A DNA stretch of 10,774 bases from Gammaproteobacteria bacterium (GTDB lineage Bacteria; Pseudomonadota; Gammaproteobacteria; BMS3Bbin11). This document shows positions 7,658 through 10,774 of the stretch, one piece after another (position 1 is the stretch's first letter; each line of letters opens with the position of its first letter). The notes beneath the pieces were generated by a model. It did not search any database. It had not been told where the DNA came from and worked only from the letters and a program-made list of their open reading frames with translations. The stretch lies in assembly GCA_030636465.1 (NCBI GenBank), contig DAOVWW010000018.1:1-10774 (forward strand), given 5' to 3'. Made by a program: the position numbers and the translations under genes.

Positions 7658-7703
7658 TAGCGAACAGAATTAGCTCATACCACTATCCAAGGAGGGATCT
7701 GGA

Positions 7704-8141
7704 ATGAAATTACTGATACTTGCTGTGTTACTGCTTAGCTGTACATCAGGGTTTTCTGCCACCATACAAAAATGGACCGATGATTCAGGGCAAATACATT
7801 ATGGTGACAGCCCTCCCGACGTAAGCAGCCAAAGAATAGAACAGTTATCTTTTGAAAACAGTTTTGACCCGGAGGCCTATGAGCAAGCATTAATCCGACA
7901 AGCTAGCCTGGAAGCTGAGGTAAAAAGGATAGAAGCCCGCGAAAAAGCTGATCACAAAAAAGCTGAAAAAATTCTGGATGACTATTTCAAGGATCTGGAT
8001 AGAAAAGCTAGCAACAGCAAACGGAAAAAGGCTGCAAAAAGAAAATCCCGTCAGGTTGAACGGAGTCGCTCATCAATAAAGCTTAAACGAACTAAAAATA
8101 CCGCAAAGAGCGAAGAGGGTCAGCCATCATTCCGCCGGTAG
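7704..8141 (+). CDS. Exported DUF4124-type protein
   Basis: A 145-residue secreted protein of unknown function. Residues 1-19 form a signal peptide (MKLLILAVLLLSC, then SGFSA), probably cleaved after Ala19. The LLSC at 10-13 could instead be a weak lipobox, making it a lipoprotein. Residues 20-38 (IQKWTDDSGQIHYGDSPP) are the typical DUF4124 start, with Trp24, the Gly-Gln-Ile-His-Tyr strand and Asp35-Ser-Pro-Pro. Residues 50-85 are charged and helical, probably coiled coil. From about 88 onward the chain is rich in Lys, Arg and Ser and likely disordered, which could bind nucleic acid or cell-wall polymers; that is inference. The start is secure: GGAGG lies eight bases before the ATG. Such proteins are common in gammaproteobacteria and lack an assigned role. 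Confidence 0.85.
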   Translation: MKLLILAVLLLSCTSGFSATIQKWTDDSGQIHYGDSPPDVSSQRIEQLSFENSFDPEAYEQALIRQASLEAEVKRIEAREKADHKKAEKILDDYFKDLDRKASNSKRKKAAKRKSRQVERSRSSIKLKRTKNTAKSEEGQPSFRR

Positions 8142-8163
8142 TAAAACCTGTTTACGGAATGCC

Positions 8164-8326
8164 AGGGAACCTCTGATTAATTCTGAGCGAAGTAGATTGC
8201 GATATAAAATATACAGATTTGAGGCGGAAAGTACACGTAATAGCTAGCTATTGCGAAGATTTTCAACGAAAAAGCTGGATGTTTTAGGCGAAAGATACTA
8301 GTTCATGAATCGATCAGAGGTTCCCT
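8164..8326 (+). mobile_element. Palindromic MITE-like element, copy B (divergent subfamily)
   Basis: A 163-base element with perfect 14-base terminal inverted repeats, AGGGAACCTCTGAT at 8164-8177 and its complement at 8313-8326. The centre is the palindrome AATAGCTAGCTATT at 8239-8252, within a base of the midpoint. The 28 bases at 8234-8261 are identical to those at 10104-10131 (copy C) and, reversed, 11-38 (copy A). The arms and tips differ from A and C (AGGGAACC instead of AGGGCACC). No TA flanks are visible, so the insertion is older or its exact ends differ. It lies between convergent genes and forms the 3' end of the minus-strand CxxC gene. It has no ORF of its own and could act as a two-way hairpin terminator. 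Confidence 0.85.
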
Positions 8327-8614
8327 GCTTGCCTCTTTTCTGCGCCGTTTTTTATTTCGTAGATAGCCTGTTCCTCTTAGAGTTTTCTTGCCAGAAGATG
8401 GAGTCTGCTGGTTCACTTCAGCAACAGCTATACTTTCTTCTGCAGCACATGCCTGGCAAATCTGCCGGTCATACACAACAGAAGTTTGGTTCGATCTTCT
8501 GGTCGCGACCAGCGTGTATTTTCTGCCATTGCATACCTTGCAAACTGTATTATCTACATCGTACGAAGGTCGCCGGCTATTACTACTATCGACAGCCCCT
8601 GAATGATCACCCAT
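8303..8614 (-). CDS. Small CxxC/CxxC (zinc-ribbon-like) hypothetical protein
   Basis: I do not recognise a named family. The 103-residue protein has two CxxC pairs, CKVC (25-28) and CQAC (53-56), spaced as in a small zinc ribbon, and a basic tail with KKRRRKEASR near the end, suggesting nucleic-acid contact (inference). The ATG at 8614 is preceded by GGAG with an eight-base spacer. The frame is open further upstream, but there it runs through the tRNA gene, so a longer protein is not credible. The last seven codons (REPLIDS) and the TGA lie inside element copy B, so the original C-terminus has been replaced. It follows tRNA-Thr on the same strand, with a probable terminator between them. Confidence 0.6.
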   Translation of the reverse strand: MGDHSGAVDSSNSRRPSYDVDNTVCKVCNGRKYTLVATRRSNQTSVVYDRQICQACAAEESIAVAEVNQQTPSSGKKTLRGTGYLRNKKRRRKEASREPLIDS

Positions 8615-8685
8615 CCCAGTTTCTCCAGAAGTGTTATTAATTTCTTTCCGGGAACTAGTATGAGTTAAATATGGAATAATTAATT

Positions 8686-8709
8686 GACAAGACACGCCAT
8701 ACTCTTGTC
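8686..8709 (-). terminator. Hairpin downstream of tRNA-Thr
   Basis: On the minus strand GACAAGA and TCTTGTC form a perfect seven-pair stem with a ten-base loop, starting 25 bases after the tRNA 3' end. It is followed by AATTAATTATT, which is AT-rich but not a pure T-run, so it is a plausible though imperfect intrinsic terminator. Confidence 0.4.
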
Positions 8710-8733
8710 CTGATAATAAATAATTACGGTAAA

Positions 8734-8809
8734 TGGTGCCGGAGAGTGGGATCGAACCACCGGCCTGCGCATTACGAATGCGCTGCTCTGCCAACTGAGC
8801 TACTCCGGC
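8734..8809 (-). tRNA. tRNA-Thr (anticodon CGT)
   Basis: A 76-base cloverleaf with encoded CCA. The acceptor stem pairs GCCGGAG with CTCCGGC, followed by discriminator A and CCA. The D-arm has GCTCAGTTGGCAGAGC. The anticodon stem GCGCA/TGCGC encloses the loop TTCGTAA, giving anticodon CGT, which reads ACG codons. The T-arm contains GGTTCGATCC. It closely resembles the E. coli tRNA-Thr(CGT) gene. The gene lies downstream of thiO on the same strand. Confidence 0.97.
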
Positions 8810-8854
8810 CTGTACGACTATCAACAGATCAACTGGGTATTGTGAGGGTGAGGG

Positions 8855-8883
8855 ACTTTACTGGATTTAATAATTGAAAACAA
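8855..8883 (-). promoter_or_regulatory. Candidate promoter for tRNA-Thr
   Basis: On the minus strand TTGTTT (8883-8878) and TAAAGT (8860-8855) are spaced by 17 bases, about 45 bases before the tRNA 5' end, in the gap after thiO. Both hexamers are only moderate matches. Confidence 0.35.
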
Positions 8884-8900
8884 ACATTTCAAAACTGCTA

Positions 8901-10031
8901 TTACAGAATGCTATATGGAGATTCTGTGTTGATTTTTGACTTATTTGCTAAGGGGTTTTTTACAAGATCAGCGGCTAATCGTGCTGAACCCAATCCCAGG
9001 ATCACGCCATTCCTAAAATGCCCGGAACAGATAATCAGGTTATCAAATTCTGGATGCCTGTCGATAGTAGGCACCCCGTGTTTCGAACCCGGCCTCAGGC
9101 CAGCCCATTGTTTAATTACCGGTGCATGTTCCAGACAAGGCACCATATTAACCGCTGCTCGCCACAGATCCTGGTATGCTGAATCGGTAACTTCTTTGTT
9201 AAACCCCACATATTCCAACGTACTGCCGGCAAGGACATGGCCATCTTTTCTAGGGATGAGATATTTGCGATTATTCAATATTATTCTGCGCAATCTGCCC
9301 GGTTCTGTTTTAAACAGGATCATCTGCCCCCGCACAGGTTCAATATCAAGAGATATGCCCGTTCCTTCCAGTAAAGTAGCAGACCAGGCTCCTGCAGCCA
9401 GTAAGTAGTTTTCTGCAGATTTGGTTCCGATGCTAGTTTCAACACTGACAACCTTTCCTGCTGAAGTATTAAATTTTTCTACACTGGCATGAGGAATTAT
9501 TTTCACTCCTTTTAGGATCAGATCCTTGATAAGAGATTTCATCATGCACGGATTACGTACCTGCCCTATCGTCGGGAACCAGAATGCATTAAGAAAATTC
9601 TCAGATAACTCCGGTTCAATCCTGCTTATGTCCTTACTGCCAATTCGAGAAAAAAAACTGGCTTTCTTATTATGTGAAACTTTTCGGCTAAAATCTCTGG
9701 CCCATCTACTTGCCTGTTCATACTCATCAGTATCTAGAATCAGATGTCCTGAACGTACATATTCCGGATTTACTCCGGTAGCCTTATATAGATCCGCGGC
9801 AACCTTTGGGTATTCTTTATGGCCAATAACAGACAACGCTGTAACCGCATCAGGGTAGCGCCATGGATAAAGCGGCATCAGGATACCGCCGCCAGCCCAG
9901 GATGATTCCAGACCTGCACCATTGTTTCGTTCAAGTACGGTTACAGACCGCCCGGCATGTATCAGCTCTCGTGCCGTCAACAATCCAATGATGCCGCCAC
10001 CTATAATTATTGTATCGGATTTAGCAGTCAT
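8901..10031 (-). CDS. thiO: FAD-dependent glycine/D-amino-acid oxidase ThiO
   Basis: Oxidises glycine to iminoglycine (dehydroglycine), the two-carbon unit used to build the thiazole ring of thiamine; cytosolic flavoprotein of the DAO family. From the ATG at 10031 it has 376 residues. The FAD-binding fold shows GGGIIG (11-16) and Glu34 at the end of the second strand (VLER). SSWAGGGIL (43-51) followed by PLYPWRYPDA is characteristic of ThiO rather than other DAO members. The C-terminus has LRPGSKHGVPTID and GHFRNGVILGLGSARLAADL. An in-frame ATG at 10073 lies inside element copy C and has no ribosome-binding site. The 10031 start places GAGGTG at the correct distance, but that GAGGTG belongs to the element. 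No other thiamine gene is in view. Confidence 0.9.
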   Translation of the reverse strand: MTAKSDTIIIGGGIIGLLTARELIHAGRSVTVLERNNGAGLESSWAGGGILMPLYPWRYPDAVTALSVIGHKEYPKVAADLYKATGVNPEYVRSGHLILDTDEYEQASRWARDFSRKVSHNKKASFFSRIGSKDISRIEPELSENFLNAFWFPTIGQVRNPCMMKSLIKDLILKGVKIIPHASVEKFNTSAGKVVSVETSIGTKSAENYLLAAGAWSATLLEGTGISLDIEPVRGQMILFKTEPGRLRRIILNNRKYLIPRKDGHVLAGSTLEYVGFNKEVTDSAYQDLWRAAVNMVPCLEHAPVIKQWAGLRPGSKHGVPTIDRHPEFDNLIICSGHFRNGVILGLGSARLAADLVKNPLANKSKINTESPYSIL

Positions 10032-10035
10032 TTTA

Positions 10036-10195
10036 AGGGCACCTCTATTAAGTCTGGATATTTCAGATTGCATTCAGAATTGTTCATACCAAGGCAAGGG
10101 TCGCACGTAATAGCTAGCTATTGCGAAGATTCTTAACGCAGAGATGGACGATTTTGGATGCGAGATGAATGTTCATGATTTAATAGAGGTGCCCT
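10036..10195 (+). mobile_element. Palindromic MITE-like element, copy C (complete)
   Basis: A complete 160-base element. The terminal inverted repeats AGGGCACCTCTATTAA (10036-10051) and its complement (10180-10195) are perfect, and TA flanks both ends (10034-10035, 10196-10197), as expected for an IS630/Tc1-type TA target duplication. The midpoint, 10115.5, is exactly the centre of the palindrome AATAGCTAGCTATT (10109-10122). Comparing the arms by hand without gaps, about 52 of 80 positions are complementary, and more if G-U pairs are allowed, so the transcript could fold into one long hairpin. It has no transposase or credible ORF. It lies between ispH and thiO and carries the thiO ribosome-binding site. 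Confidence 0.92.
10040..10045 (-). promoter_or_regulatory. Shine-Dalgarno of thiO, carried by element copy C
   Basis: GAGGTG on the minus strand is a six-base match to the anti-Shine-Dalgarno and ends eight bases before the thiO ATG at 10031. It lies within the terminal inverted repeat of copy C, which ends at 10036, so the ribosome-binding site is contributed by the insertion. Confidence 0.65.
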
Positions 10196-10208
10196 TAGCA
10201 CTCGTTAA

Positions 10209-10774
10209 TTAACGCAATGCCTTTGGCAGTGCAAACGTAACATTTTCTTCAGGGCCGGTTAAATCACTGACCGTTGATTCCACCAGGCCTTTGCATCTTT
10301 CGATAACACCTTCTACCAGCACTTCGGGTGCCGATGCGCCTGCAGTTATACCCAAAGCTTTTACATTTTCTAGCCATTCAGGGTTTATTTCACTGGCATT
10401 ATCTATCAGGTAAGCCCGTACGCCTTTCTTCTCTGCCAGTTCTCTCAGGCGGTTGGAATTTGAACTATTAGTGGAACCCACGACGAAAACCATAGCACAG
10501 TGTTCTGCTAGCCTTTTAACTGCATCCTGGCGGTTCTGAGTGGCATAACAAATGTCATCTTTGCGTGGCCCCTGTATGTGTGGATAGCGCTGTTTCAGGG
10601 CCGCAATCACATTGGCAGTATCATCAATAGATAGAGTAGTTTGCGTAACATAGGCCAGCTTTTTCACATCACCCAGATCAAGTTTTCATAAATCTACAGG
10701 TGTTTAAACAAGATGAATGCCTGTAGATATCTGACCGATAGTACCCTCTACTTCAGGGTGGCCAGCATGACCAA
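10209..10774 (-). pseudogene. ispH: ispH (4-hydroxy-3-methylbut-2-enyl diphosphate reductase), interrupted, 5' end beyond window
   Basis: IspH is the iron-sulfur enzyme of the last step of the MEP isoprenoid pathway. The minus-strand frame reads GHAGHPEVEGTIGQ at the window edge and runs in one frame to PKALR at the end. It includes [24 protein letters not shown] (the third cluster cysteine), [11 protein letters not shown] and TAGASAPE. Two in-frame stops interrupt it: TAA at 10706-10704, where relatives have Glu (LVE), and TGA at 10688-10686, where E. coli has Trp (VWKL). Translation restarting at the GTG 10667 would give 152 residues lacking two of the three cluster cysteines. The rest looks unmutated, so inactivation is recent, or the stops are sequence errors. 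The gene is normally essential unless a second copy exists. Confidence 0.8.

Noticed and set aside
8734..8809. tRNA-Thr as an occupied attachment site of an integrated element
   Set aside because: No integrase and no direct repeat of the tRNA 3' end was found in the window.
8615..8824. N-terminal extension of the CxxC protein frame up to 8824
   Set aside because: This part of the open frame is the tRNA-Thr gene and its flanks read as protein; the ATG at 8614 has its own ribosome-binding site.
10032..10073. Longer ThiO starting at the ATG 10073
   Set aside because: The extra 14 residues are encoded by the mobile element, the ATG has no Shine-Dalgarno, and family members begin just before the GGG dinucleotide-binding loop. 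It is kept only as an alternative.
10686..10706. UGA-as-tryptophan recoding to rescue ispH
   Set aside because: The TAA would remain a stop, and queD ends in TGA at the expected C-terminus, so TGA acts as a normal stop here.
1..10774. CRISPR array, prophage, toxin-antitoxin or defence locus
   Set aside because: No regularly spaced direct repeats, phage structural genes, nuclease motifs or toxin-antitoxin pairs were seen; the only repeats are the three palindromic elements and their possible remnants.

Overview
This window looks like chromosomal DNA of a gammaproteobacterium. DppA, DppB, DppC and QueD read like close relatives of the Escherichia coli proteins. The tRNA is a typical gammaproteobacterial tRNA-Thr(CGT) with encoded CCA, and the ThiO and IspH fragments fit the same group. 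Base composition is slightly AT-rich by eye. I cannot name a genus. Repeated small mobile elements and a broken ispH suggest relaxed selection or recent element spread, but that is inference.

Layout. (1) 1-5634, minus strand: a complete dipeptide ABC transporter operon in the order dppA-dppB-dppC-dppD-dppF, tightly spaced, ending against a palindromic mobile element (copy A). (2) 5635-6067: dppA leader and a doubtful 68-codon ORF. (3) 6068-7612: queD (queuosine/preQ0 synthesis, minus strand) divergent from a HIT-superfamily phosphorylase/transferase-like gene (plus strand). (4) 7704-8141: an exported DUF4124-type protein. (5) 8164-8326: element copy B, between convergent genes. (6) 8303-8614: a small CxxC/CxxC protein. 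(7) 8734-8809: tRNA-Thr(CGT). (8) 8901-10031: thiO, a glycine/D-amino-acid oxidase of thiamine synthesis. (9) 10036-10195: element copy C. (10) 10209-10774: the 3' part of ispH with two in-frame stop codons, running off the window.

The most interesting content is the family of about 160-bp elements. Each complete copy is an imperfect palindrome whose centre is the 14-bp sequence AATAGCTAGCTATT, and copy C is flanked by TA on both sides. They have no ORF and look like IS630/Tc1-type MITEs, similar in design to neisserial Correia elements. All three copies touch gene ends: copy A completes the dppF stop codon, copy B encodes the last seven residues and stop of the CxxC protein, and copy C supplies the Shine-Dalgarno sequence (and an alternative upstream ATG) of thiO. 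Other points are the double nonsense ispH, an apparent frame break at the dppC start, and traces of the element terminus at both ends of dppA.
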